Origin: Ricinus communis
Taxonomy: Eukaryota > Streptophyta > Magnoliopsida > Malpighiales > Euphorbiaceae
Direction of reading: 5' to 3'
DNA: 64,000 bases
Assembly: GCF_019578655.1 (NCBI RefSeq)
Contig: NC_063260.1
Location: 30,838,888-30,902,887 of the forward strand
Shown piece after piece: positions 21,329-35,747 of the stretch. The first letter of the stretch is position 1; every line of letters starts with the position of its first letter. The notes beneath the pieces were generated by a model. That model was given only the letters and a program-made list of their open reading frames with translations. It was not told the DNA's origin and made no database searches. The position numbers and the translations under genes are program-made.

Positions 21329-23016
21329 AAAAGCACATTGGTATCCAAAAGTGTATATATATATGTCTGTGTGTCTGCTTTTCAAAAAGCAATTGGGTAT
21401 CTATTTGTCATGTTCTTCTGAATGCATCAGGTGCAAACTTGATTGTGTAAAACCATTTCTTTTATCATTAATATATTTTGGGTCAATTACTGACATTTAG
21501 TAGGCATTTTGAGTTTTTTCTTTTCTTTTTCCAAAATTAACACTAAGATTTCATTAACCAGCTCTTTGAGATTTATCATTCCAAATTAAGAATGGGTTGA
21601 AATTCAAATCTGAAAAGGGTAAATTAACATAAATAAGAGAGTTTTTAGAATTATTAAAATACATAATTATATTAAAAAACATAAATATAAGAAAATTGCA
21701 AAAATTAAATATTAAATAGAAATAAATTATTAATTATAATTATAATAATTTAATATTAAGTTCTAAAATTGATGAAATTAAAAAAGTTTTAAATTAAACA
21801 ATTAAATTATTATTGAGTAAAATTCAGTGATAGATTAGCTACAGATTTTAATGGCATTTAACGTGATATTAGACCTTATGCATATTCTTAGAATCTTCTT
21901 TTTTCGCCTAATTGTCACGTCAGACTCTTATGAGAAACTTTTTAATATTTCTAAAATTAAAGTTTTGGCACTAATTAGACACAAATTGAAGTTTTAGGAC
22001 TAAAATATTTATATGGTGTAAAGTTTGGTGACCACGGAGTAAGTTATCCTGTCTGTGTGAGCTGAACGTCCATTAATCATCACTATTAGTAACAATTATT
22101 AACATTGCCTCCCGAGATTTTGAGATCACAAGTGGAAAAGAGGGAGTCAGAGCTGCAATTGCATTTCGTATCCCTGACCACAAATGCCCTGATCCTCTGA
22201 TACTGTTATAAATTAAGTGAGTGCCTTCTGGGATCGAGTTGTTCATGATATGTATGTATTAATTAATTTAACTTAAATCCCATCAGATCGATAGCTTGGG
22301 CTGCAACAAGCAGCCAACTACTCAAACATTACAACAAGTCTCTCTTAAAGAGGTCAGTCTGCTCCTTTTGTTCATATATGCCGATAATTGATTTAGCTGC
22401 TTTTCAAAGTTTCAAATTTTATTATTTTGAATTGGAATACAGTCATGTAAAGCTTTGTACATTTTAGTTGTTTTTTAAATAAGAAAAGGGTTAGCTGTGT
22501 GCCACACCTTATGTCAATCCTGCTTTTGAAAAATCAGTAACTACTATGGATATTTTTTTCTTAAAAAATCATCTCTGCTAGTTATTGTTTTGATAATCTG
22601 GTCTTTTGCTTTACTTTCCCATCGCTGTTGTAATTAGATATTACCTTTCAGTCATCGTATAAAGTCATATAGTATTTTGAATTTGTGAAATTAACTGTTT
22701 CTGAAAAGGATGTAAGTCTACTATTACTAAATCTTGTGAAAGGAAGGAACATACCAGTATCTGGATTCTATTTCCTTTGAGCTTCTTGGCTGTGACTAAG
22801 TGGACATTGGATTTGAATACTTTATTCAGGCTAAATCAAATGGAAACCTGCCAGGCTGGGCCCGAAACATCCAACTACTCTGCACTAAGAGTCTTACTTA
22901 GATTCTTTAACCAGTCATTTTCATGCTGGACCCTTCAAGTTCACTGTATCCCTCAGGAGAATGGGTGAAGATTTGATTTTTATCTTCAACTAGTGGAATG
23001 GGGAATCATAAAACTT
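21329..23016. other. Spacer between genes B and C
   Basis: Contains the gene B 3' end, a strongly AT-rich block (21590–21830) and about 900 bases of more balanced sequence upstream of gene C that probably includes its promoter. The frame of gene C extends upstream to a GTG at 22993, but the first ATG is at 23017. No other gene is recognised. Confidence 0.45.
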
Positions 23017-26000
23017 ATGGAGAAACTAAAGGCCAATACTTCTTTGTATCTTGCTGTTTGCTGCACTTTGATACTTTTCTTCTCAATAAATTCTTTTGGA
23101 GCCGACACCATAGGTGCAGGACAGTCTCTTAATGACAGCCAGACCTTAGTTTCACCAGGTCGAAAATTCGAGCTTGGTTTTTTTAATCCCGCCAATTCAA
23201 ATGTTCGTTACTTAGGAATATGGTATAGAAATATCCCAGTTCGGACTGTTGTCTGGGTAGCTAATAGAGATAATCCCCTTATAAATTCTACTGGATTGTT
23301 GACATTTGATGATGATGGTGGAATGATTATCCTCCTCAACCAAACAGGAAGTATTATGTGGTCATCAGATTCTCTATATGCAGCAAGAGCCCCAGTTGCT
23401 CAGCTACTAGACACTGGAAATTTCATTTTGAAAGACACTGCGGATGGCAGCTCCAGAAACTGCATATGGCAGAGTTTTGATTATCCATCCGATACATTGT
23501 TACCAGGTATGAAACTTGGTTGGAACAGGAAAACTGGCCTAAATCGATATCTGACATCTTGGAAAAGCCCAACTGATCCCTCTTCAGGAAACTGTACATA
23601 TGCTTTGGATCCTGGTGGGCTTCCCCAGCTTGTTCTTCGTAAAGGATCCACAAGGCAGTTTCGTACTGGGCCATGGTATGGCACTCAGTTTAGTGGTTTA
23701 CCAGCTCTCTTGGCGAATCCAGTTTTCCAACCTAAATTTGTCTCCAATGATGATGAGGAATATTACTCTTTCGTAACCACAGGTAATATCATATCAAGAT
23801 TTGTTTTGAGTCAATCAGGCTTTGCCCAGCACTTCTCCTGGAATGATAGACGCTCTAGTTGGAACCTCATGTTCACAGTACAAAGAGATCGGTGTGACAA
23901 TTATGGCTTGTGTGGTGCTTATGGTATTTGTAACATTAGCAATTCCACCACTGTTTGTGAATGTATGAAGGGCTTTAAACCTAGATCACGCAGTGATTGG
24001 GAAATGCTAGATTGGTCTGGTGGATGTACTCCAAAAGATATGCATGTTTGTAGAAATGGAGAAGGATTTGTAAAATTTACTGGAATGAAAATGCCGGATG
24101 CATCAGAATTTTTGGTGAATGTGAGTGAAAGTGTCAAAGACTGCAAGACTAAGTGCTTGAAAAATTGCTCCTGCATGGCTTATGCTAAGTTGGATATTAA
24201 TGGTACTGGCAGTGGTTGTGTGATTTGGACTGGAGAGTTGATTGATACAAGAGAAGTAGGTGAGTATGGGCAAGATATTTATGTAAGGGTGGCAGCTACA
24301 GAATTAGGTAAGATTGTTAAGCTCTTTACCTCCCTCTCTTAGTATGAATAGAACTTGATTGTTGCTGATAAATCTTAATTGGTGTTACAAGATATTATTA
24401 TTGGGATCTGCCACTTGGTCTCTTGGTAATACTTCAAAAAAAATGTTGTTTGAAATATATAATCATGTATCTGATCCTTATTATTGGTTGTCAGAGTCAA
24501 ATGCTGTTATGGATGCTAAGCAAAAGAATATAGCAATTACTGCTGCCATATCAGCATTTTCGGCAGTGATCATCATAGCTTTGATTAGTTCATTCATGAT
24601 CTGGATGAAGAGAAGTAGAATGGGTAAATTGAACTTGCAATGTTATTCGGTTTTGAATGATATTTTCTTTATCCATTTCATAAACTAGTTGTTTTCATTC
24701 TAATAGCCGATCAAACAGATAATGAAGTCATCGATAGCAGAGTTGAAGGTCAGAGGGATGACCTTGAACTCCCATTATATGAATTTGCCTCCATCCAAGT
24801 TGCCACCAACAACTTTGCTTTAGCCAATAAGATTGGAGAAGGTGGATTTGGCCCTGTTTACAAGGTAAATTTCACTCTGCATAGTGAGTTGAGTTCTGAT
24901 GATAATTATGTTAAATAATTTCTTGAGGTTTGTTACTCATTCATACAACCTGTGGAACAAGGATATTTTGAGTGCTTCATGAAATTGCTTAGACGTGAGT
25001 ACTTGTCAAATAAAATTTCTATGAAGTCCATGGCTTTATTTCACCCCGGATAATGTCTTTGGTACTTTCTGGGCTCTTACAGTATCAGCAGACTTTGGAA
25101 GCAATATATGTATTTATCTATCCAGCAGATCCAAAACCAAGTTAGGCTCACAATTCTCTTTAGTTTCAGGTTGTAGTAACTTTTAAGGACTTGTTTTATC
25201 AATTATAATCGGGAATGGTCAAATTTTCTCACCACTAGTCATAAAATGCTCTGAAATTTGAGACCTACCTATGCAATTTGTTTTTCTTGATTTAATTTCT
25301 AGCTTGAGAGATGTATTTCCTGTTCTTGGTAAGGTTTACATTTAAGTTGTGAAGCCAAAAATCTATGCTGTGTGTTGAATATCCAATGTTTTAGAGGGAC
25401 TGCTGACCTAACTGAGAGATGCTACCTTTATTATCTTTTAACATTGCTGGTATTTCATTTAGCAGCTTTTTATCATTAATATATTAAGTAGTTTTGATGC
25501 ACAGAAATTGTGTCTATTTTCAGCATTTCTATACTCATTCCCTAACAGAATACTTAAATAATTTTAAAATAACTTTTAGGGCGAGTTACAATGTGGACAA
25601 GAAGTAGCTGTGAAACGACTTGGGCAGAATTCTGGACAGGGTCTCAGAGAGTTCAAGAATGAGGTGATTTTGATCTCCAAACTTCAACACCGGAATTTGG
25701 TCAAGCTTCTTGGTTGTTGCATCCAAGGAGAAGAAAGAATGTTAATCTATGAGTACATGCTGAACAGAAGCTTAGACTCCTTAATTTTTGGTTGGTATCT
25801 CAACTTTCTATATGTTCTTTGTGTTTGTTTAATATTTATTGTCTATTTCCTTTTACTCTCTTGGCCTGTTGGGTTTTATATGTTAAGAGAAGTAGGGTAA
25901 GTGAAGTATATGTAACATACCTACATAACAATTAAGCAGATGAAACAACACGCCCTATGCTCAACTGGCAAAAGAGATTGGACATCATCATTGGGATAGC

Positions 26001-26817
26001 TAGGGGACTTCTTTATCTACATAGAGATTCGAGATTGAGAATAATCCACAGGGATCTCAAAGCCAGTAATGTTCTGTTAGATAATCAATTAAATCCCAAA
26101 ATCTCAGATTTTGGAATGGCAAGAATGTTTGGTGGAGATCAGACAGAAGGAAACACAAAGAGGATAGTTGGAACTTAGTAAGAGCTAACACTTGGGCTTT
26201 AGATCTTTTCCATCTTTTCTCCATACTTTTGTAATTGAAATGTCTGTTTCCATTTGTGAGTGCTGCAGTGGTTATATGCCTCCAGAATATGCAATAGACG
26301 GAAACTTCTCAATTAAATCTGATGCCTTCAGTTTTGGTGTTATACTGTTGGAGATAGTGAGTGGTAAAAGAAACCGTGGATTTTTCCGTCCAGAACACAA
26401 ACTCAATCTTCTGGGGCATGTGAGTATCGAACCAAAAGGCTCTTTCCAATGCGTTCAGCATTCAGATATATTATTCCTTAATTATATGCCATATATGATT
26501 TGAGTTTGTTGTAGGCATGGAAGTTATGGAGCGAAGCTAAGGCCCTGGAATTAGTGGATGAATTGCTGGAGAATGAGTTCCCTGTGTCTGAAGTGCTAAG
26601 ATGCATACAAGTTGGGCTTTTGTGCGTTCAACACCGGCCAGAGGAGAGGCCAACAATGGCAACTGTGCTCCTGATGCTGGATACTGAAAGCACATTCTTA
26701 CCTCAACCTGGGCATCCTGGTTTCTATGCTGAAAGGTGTCTTTCAGAGACAGATTCATCATCTATTGGAAATTTGATTTCTAATGAAATGACGGTAACAC
26801 TGTTAGAGGGCCGCTAG
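23017..26817 (+). CDS. Gene C: G-type lectin S-receptor-like Ser/Thr kinase
   Basis: Exons 23017–24307, 24495–24623, 24707–24864, 25580–25790, 25940–26177, 26269–26419 and 26515–26817 join in frame to 826 residues. Start ATG ([16 protein letters not shown]) leads into a signal peptide to ~30. B-lectin FELGFFNP and [11 protein letters not shown]-locus glycoprotein [15 protein letters not shown]-like [26 protein letters not shown]; membrane span ~444–465; kinase with [10 protein letters not shown], Lys ~538, HRD Asp ~635, DFG Asp ~653 and [11 protein letters not shown]3403 tail ending LLEGR. Intron 3 (715 bp) separates the glycine loop from the catalytic lysine. The domain order and key residues are complete. 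Closest in this window to A and B, so the three form one tandem subfamily block (At4g27290-like). Confidence 0.95.
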
Positions 26818-27864
26818 GATATGTGTTTCTGCTATAGGTCTCTTGTTAGAGGGTCGCATTTCGGCTCCCTTTCAGTATTATTCTACTAGTTTCCTATGGT
26901 AGCTTCAGATGCATTCAAAATGTGTACTTGAGTAGAAGTATATGCGGTCAACCGTGCCAACTGTTGTTTTCTTGTCAAGTAGTAGGGAGAGTTCTAAAGA
27001 CGATTTAGTTACTACCGTGATTGTAGTGGATTTTCCGAAATAATTATTTTCTAATGGGAAGTGTCAGAATTTGCTGCGACTTTAGTGCATCTCCTTTTTG
27101 ATATTTTATTCTCAAGTTGATAACTTAAATCTGATCATTAAGTGACTCTGTCTCCTTGTAATACTAATATATGAAAGAGCTTGAATTCAGCCAAAAATTA
27201 GAGACAAATGAGAGCTGATATCTATCATGTTCATATATTCCGAGTCTATCAGCCTTTAAAATGCAAGGCTAAAGTCTATGCCAAGGTAGTCAAGCATGGG
27301 GCCAAGGCTTATTTTCGTTGAGGTGTCATTTCACTGTTCTTGTTTTACTTTTTAATGCAAATTTTTTTTAGTACTTTCTCCTGTTTTGTTTCATTTTCCT
27401 AATGAGACATGAGTGTCTATTCCTGAAGGATTATTAGACACAAAAAAGTGAATAATGCAGTCAACATTATAAGTTAGAAAACAAGAGAAGACTTCTTGCA
27501 GATCCAAATGACTACTGATTTTAGGAGTTTCATTTCTCCATTTTTGTCTTTTTTTTTAGTATTATTTGCTGTTGCCAAGTTGTTAACCCTTTAAGGTAAA
27601 GTTCAGATGAACTCTTTCTGGTCAGCAATTCTTAATTCTCTACTGCACGCAAACAACAACTGTCAAAAAGGTCCTCCAAAGAAACCAAAATAAATTTTTA
27701 AGGGTGTAATAGAATAAAATCAATGTATAGGGTTTTAATAGAATAAACCTTGAGAATTCATGGCTTCTTAATGCGTTTTGCCTACGTTAATCAACCAATC
27801 ATATCTGAGGAACTGAATCTCAGTGCCAAGTAAAAAAGGCACCAATAGTTTAAAAGATAAAAAA

Positions 27865-28432
27865 AAAGGATAAGATAAAGACACAATTTACCTCCTGAAG
27901 TTATATAGAAGGGTGAAATCAATTTAAATTTTTTCAGCAAATAGCCTATTGAATTTATGTTCAAGGGCCTAACACATTCATTTTAAACTTTTCAATAAAT
28001 AATTTCTTGAATTCGTATCCAAAGGTAAAATTAACATAATTTGGATTTTTTAAAAAATAAAATAATATTAATTTTTTAAATTTTGATTCAATTATAAAAA
28101 TTAAAAATAATATTTATTTCATTAATGATTTCTCAAATTTTAAATCTTACTAAACACGCTTTTGTATAACGCATCATTAGATATTCTATTAGTAAATTAG
28201 TTAATTAAATATTTTAAAAAAATTTATAAAACTTTTAAAGAAACTTAAATTGGGTGTATTTGATCTTTGGACACAAGTTCAAAAGGTTATTTGCTAAAAA
28301 ATTTAAATTAGATCTATTTGACATTTAGACATAAATTTTGAGAGCTATTTACTAAAAAATTTAAATTAAATGTATTTAATCTTTTCACACAAATTCAAAA
28401 GCAAATTGACATTTTATCCAAAGAAAAAAGCC
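27865..28432. mobile_element. Fold-back element with ~60-bp subrepeats in both arms
   Basis: The left arm (~27865–28045) contains 'aatttaaattttttcagcaa' followed by 'ttgaatttatgttcaagggc', then a second related unit. The right arm (~28235–28432) holds three units of the same motif on the opposite strand. The outer ends are similar: 'gataaagacacaattt' on the left and 'gataaaatgtcaattt' as the reverse complement of the right. The core is AT-rich and has no open frame. Arms built of subrepeats are known in fold-back and some Mutator-like elements. No target-site duplication could be fixed, so the class is uncertain. Confidence 0.65.
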
Positions 28433-29336
28433 AAAATTTCCATTAGATTCTTATATAATATAAGAATCTAATGCTAAACTCTTGTTTTTATTACCTTATC
28501 TTTACTTTTCTCCACAAATAAGACATCTATCATATTATAAAGCTAATAGAACTAGTTTCAATAAGACAAATGATAAGAATACTCTTAAAATATTGAAAAG
28601 AAATGCTTTACTCTATCATGCTGATTTAATATTATTATCTAGTCAACAACTCATTGATATCTTTAAATAGATTACAAATAAAAAAATGTTATATTTTATT
28701 AATAATGGAATGTTTATTTTTGTATGGAATAATTGTATTCACAAATTGAAATTCAAGTTTTTAAAGATGTTATATTTTTAACTGATAAAAAAATTATATA
28801 GAAAAACTTTTGAGTTATAAATTAGATTTTTAATATTACTTGTGCTTTTTTTAATGTTTATAGAGTCAATAAAATACTTTCTTTAAAAGATAATCATACT
28901 AATAAAATAGATAAAAAAATAATAGATAAAAATATTTAAATAGTGAAAATATATAAAACAAACTAACAAAGCCCAATGTATTCTAATTAAAAAGAACCTA
29001 AGATTGTATTATTATTATAAAATTACTATCTCCATTTGCCTTATTTAATAAATTAAAATTAATTATAAAATATGACACATAATTTATTTATAAAAAAAAG
29101 GCAATAAAGAGAATGTCTTGTTCACGCCCCTACTAATATCAAGTCATGAGGTTGAATTTAATGGGGAATCAACATCTCATATAAATTCCAGCAAACTGTA
29201 AATCAGGAGTTGGTATAATTTAATGCTCCAAATGCTAAATCCCTCCACGATAATCGTCATTTTCTTCTCCGCTACTCTTCAAAATAACGCTTGAATCTAG
29301 AGATGGTTGGTTGTGATGCATTCAAGTGCATGTGCT

Positions 29337-29365
29337 TGCCATTGCCATTGCCATTGCCATTGCCA
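29337..29365. repeat. (GCCATT)n hexanucleotide tract
   Basis: Four to five copies of GCCATT in a row about 900 bp upstream of gene D. Simple-sequence tract, likely length-polymorphic. Confidence 0.85.
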
Positions 29366-29985
29366 GGAATATGATTGGAAGCATAAACAAACACCGTGTC
29401 GATGTAATTAGTTAAGCAAGGTACTTTTTCTTATTGCTTTGCCATCTTGATTTAGAATAATTATCACGTAATTATTTTAAATATGGTTTCATGTCAAGGG
29501 AATCAACTTAGAGAATCTCACTGAAACAATTCCACAAATACCTCGACCTCAATCCTACCTAACACTAACAGTAAACATAGCCTTACAACGGTGATATTTC
29601 TGGGGAGAAATCTACTAAAAATTTTAAACCTTTACTCTCTGCTTTCTGCCACTACCTGACAGTCAGCCTTGGTCTTATTATTCACCTAATTTTTTATCAA
29701 CAAGTTGATCTCTTTGCCCCACTAGACAGATGATGACGCCAACAACCCGCCAAAATAAAATATTATATCAACTTTCTCATAGGGCTTATCCCGCTTCTTT
29801 TCTAAAAGCTTGCAACTTTAGAGTAGATTACGGAGCTCAAAGAGTATATAATAGCAAGTTTTCTGAGATCCCCATTATTATTTTAATGCATTGATCTCCT
29901 TCATATATAGAAGTATTGTTATGTCCTTTTCAATGTCCATACCTGTTAATTTGGACCCATCAATTCTATTTAGTTAAGCTCCCAA

Positions 29986-30109
29986 TCCATTCATGTGAGA
30001 ACTCTTAAGAAGAAAAGTCTCGGACGTTCTAGTATGAAAGTTCCTTTTCCATTCATGTGAGAACTCTTAAGAAGAAAAGTCTCGGACGTTCTAGTATGAA
30101 AGTTCCTTT
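29986..30109. repeat. Perfect 62-bp tandem duplication upstream of gene D
   Basis: Bases 29986–30047 are repeated without a mismatch at 30048–30109. The unit runs from 'tccattcatgtgag' to 'gaaagttcctttt'. It ends 140 bp before the gene D ATG, so it lies in the promoter or 5' leader. The absence of any difference between copies means it is recent, or is an assembly artefact. Confidence 0.95.
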
Positions 30110-30249
30110 TCTTGAGACTCCTGCCTTCGTTCTGCCTACCTCGCTTTTCTCTTTAACTTTCATATTATCTAAACATTCAAGTGGCCTATCATTTTTAAGA
30201 GTCAGCAAAAGTTTCTGCAAGTATTAGCAAAATTCCATCAGAGTCAATA

Positions 30250-33594
<3,345 letters not shown>

Positions 33595-33834
33595 AGACAA
33601 TTTCTCTTTAACCTTGCAGGAATTGTTATCACAGGGCAGGTATTTGGAACTTCATTCATTGTTCCATCCATCTCTGAGCAAGATTGTATATGAAATACAG
33701 GAAAAAAATGAACAATTTAATGTATTTATTCATTCATTTTTTGCTTTTTTTTTTTTCTTTTGAGGAAGAACAATATCATGTATTAAATGAACCACCAGGC
33801 AGTTGAGCTTTTTAAAGAGGGAAAAGACCCATGA

Positions 33835-34130
33835 CAACAACATGAGTGCTCAGCTAGCAACTCCTTTTTTCCATGGAGGCAAAGTTCAATCAATTTCTTT
33901 TTTGTTTTATTTCAGTGATAAAAGAGTTATGATTCTAGAAAGTTTCTGTAAAAAAGATTTGCCAAAAAGTTATAGGCAAGGAAATGAAGAATTAAAAAAT
34001 AAAAAATGAAGTGGTGCTGATTGCAGAGCTGCATGCAGCGCAGGAATCTTGTGAAGCTAATAGGCTGTTGCATTCAAAGGGCAAACGTAAAAATATCAGT
34101 AGTTTGGACTCTTTTTGTTTTGGCAAGTCT
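33835..34130 (+). pseudogene. Orphan kinase exon-4 relic
   Basis: A decayed copy of kinase exon 4 is readable in pieces: 'gtgataaaagag' (VIK), 'aatgaagtggtgctgattgc' (NEVVLIA), 'caggaatcttgtgaagctaa' (RNLVKL), 'ggctgttgcattcaaa' (GCCIQ) and 'agtttggactctttttg' (SLDSF). Frameshifts and stops break it throughout. No matching neighbouring exons were found. It lies immediately left of the pararetrovirus, so the virus appears to have landed in or beside an already decaying kinase copy. Confidence 0.7.
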
Positions 34131-34322
34131 TTTCCTTATTATCCGCTGCCATGTTTACAATAATTGCCTTTCTTTAATGTAGAAAAAGAATAAAAGAAAT
34201 TACTAGTTATTTTCTTGATTTTTTCTTATTATATTAGTTATTGTAGGATATAAAAAATATATTTAACAAAGAGAGTATGAGAAAAGTTGTTTTGTAGAAC
34301 TTGTTTGATTTTTATTCCAAAT

Positions 34323-34446
34323 CACTTCTCTTTATATAGAGAGAAGTAACAATACAATATGATAAAAGGAGAGTAAGTGGGATTCACTTCTCTTTATATA
34401 GAGAGAAGTAATAATACAATATGACAAAAGGAGACAAAGTGGGAAT
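34323..34446 (-). promoter_or_regulatory. Duplicated TATA module of the pararetrovirus
   Basis: Two near-identical 62-bp units (34323–34384 and 34385–34446) each carry, on the minus strand, the box TCTATATAAAG (TATA at 34330–34338 and 34392–34400) set between short inverted arms CTTCTCT/AGAGAAG. The sequence resembles caulimovirid pregenomic-RNA promoters, whose TATA lies downstream of the last ORF, exactly as here. A 16-bp exact inverted repeat (34369–34384 with 34444–34459) spans the second unit. Transcription would run leftwards, towards gene D. Activity is inferred, not shown. Confidence 0.6.
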
Positions 34447-34470
34447 CCCACTTACTCTCCACTTACAAGG

Positions 34471-34620
34471 CAATAATACACTCCACTCATACTTATCTTA
34501 CATAAGTCAATAATGACGACTCAATAATGCACTCCACTCACTAAAGTAAATCACATGCATAATAGGACAAGGTCCTAATAATGCTCTCCACTCACGAAAA
34601 CAATAATTCACTCCACTCAG
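34471..34620 (-). repeat. Four ~20-bp direct repeats upstream of the viral TATA boxes
   Basis: The motif 'aataat-n-cactccactca' occurs at 34471–34490, 34522–34541, 34575–34595 and 34601–34620 with one or two differences. Starts are spaced by about 51, 53 and 26 bp, near multiples of 26. They sit 70–290 bp upstream of the duplicated TATA boxes in the sense of minus-strand transcription, the place of an enhancer array. Function is inferred from position. Confidence 0.65.
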
Positions 34621-34757
34621 ACTAATAATTCAAAAGATAAAGACTAATAATGGTCGACAGCTTCAAATGCTCTTTAGGACATGTGATTTAATCACGCTGT
34701 GGAGATAATGCACCGAAAACTGTCTTGTCTTTTGTCCAGCACAAGTATACGACGTAT

Positions 34758-35567
34758 TTAGAAAATATCGTCATATTGATCATCATCCATTGGCTGGGAA
34801 TCTTGCATGAGAGCTTCTTGTTGTGCACTAGTTAGGCTAGGATCATCCAGTGGGGTCGGAAGAATAGGAAATGAGAAATGTTCAATGGATTGTCTAGTTG
34901 ACAAATGTCCATTGAATGTGCAGACTAATGGTGTTGAGACATTAGCCGTCCTTGATTCATTTATGTATTGCAGGGCCCGCTTTAGATCTTCTGTGATTGA
35001 TGGAGGAGCAAGATGTAGAGGACTATCAAGTGTTCTCCAATAGTGACAGATATTCTGAGTTGCATATGAGTCATCTGAGAATCGGAGATATGGCCTGTGC
35101 AATATAAAAAAGGCATGGTGTTCCGAAGCTCTGGAATTGTTGTCTGAGAATAACCGGTGCTCATGAATAAGTTTAAGGAGATCTCCTGTCCATTGATATG
35201 GAGTTTTGAACCAGGTAAGGTATCTCCATGGATATGACCCCGAATTTGTTTCATTATTGAAGAAGTGCAAGAGATTCATGATAGGCACTTCAATAGCATG
35301 ATGGCAGACTGTAGAGAGACACCATAGGAACCATAATTCACTTTCATGCTTTGGATGTTCAGAAGATAAGTGATAAATCAGACACCAAGGGTAGTCTGGG
35401 AAGAAGAAGTTGGGTTGTATTGGTAGTGAGAAGGTTTGTTGAAAAGTTGCCAGATAGTGAAACATCATGTTCCGGGCAAAGTCAGTGACTTGTTTGGTTG
35501 TGAGGTTGTTGGGAAGATCTGGTGGTGAGGGAGGTTGCAGGATGGTTCTTGAGGAGGAAGAAGCCAT
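34758..35567 (-). CDS. Uninterrupted 269-residue pararetroviral ORF of unknown function
   Basis: A complete frame from ATG (35567) to stop lies after the RNase H and before the promoter region. It begins MASSSSRTILQPPSPPDLP, is rich in aromatic residues and histidine in the middle, and ends in an acidic tail (MDDDQYDDIF). In some caulimovirids this position holds the translational transactivator or an accessory ORF, but I recognise no motif of that family, so no function is assigned. It is striking that it carries no stop while the other viral frames do. It could be short-lived chance survival or selection. Confidence 0.6.
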   Translation of the reverse strand: MASSSSRTILQPPSPPDLPNNLTTKQVTDFARNMMFHYLATFQQTFSLPIQPNFFFPDYPWCLIYHLSSEHPKHESELWFLWCLSTVCHHAIEVPIMNLLHFFNNETNSGSYPWRYLTWFKTPYQWTGDLLKLIHEHRLFSDNNSRASEHHAFFILHRPYLRFSDDSYATQNICHYWRTLDSPLHLAPPSITEDLKRALQYINESRTANVSTPLVCTFNGHLSTRQSIEHFSFPILPTPLDDPSLTSAQQEALMQDSQPMDDDQYDDIF

Positions 35568-35747
35568 AAAGATTATGGAAAGATTTATGGTTGAGGTGAG
35601 AATGACTATAGGCTGATTTTGTGGTTTCGAAAGTCTGGATAAGAAATTCGGTATTAGATTTCTTGTCCCTTTTATATGCTCAACTTTAAAATCATACCTG
35701 CTGAACCATGACTTTAGTCGCAGTAATTGAGGCTCAGGTAAGACCTT

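Larger units (their letters stand above)
26818..30249. other. Spacer between the two kinase subfamily blocks
   Basis: AT-rich sequence separating gene C from gene D. It contains a fold-back element (27865–28432), a (GCCATT)n tract and a perfect 62-bp tandem duplication near the gene D start, each listed separately. From 28433 to 29100 the sequence is AT-rich without recognised features; a 62-residue open frame at 28482 has no motif. Confidence 0.5.

Noticed and set aside
22993..23016. Upstream GTG as the start of gene C
   Set aside because: Not an ATG; the in-frame ATG at 23017 leads into the signal peptide.
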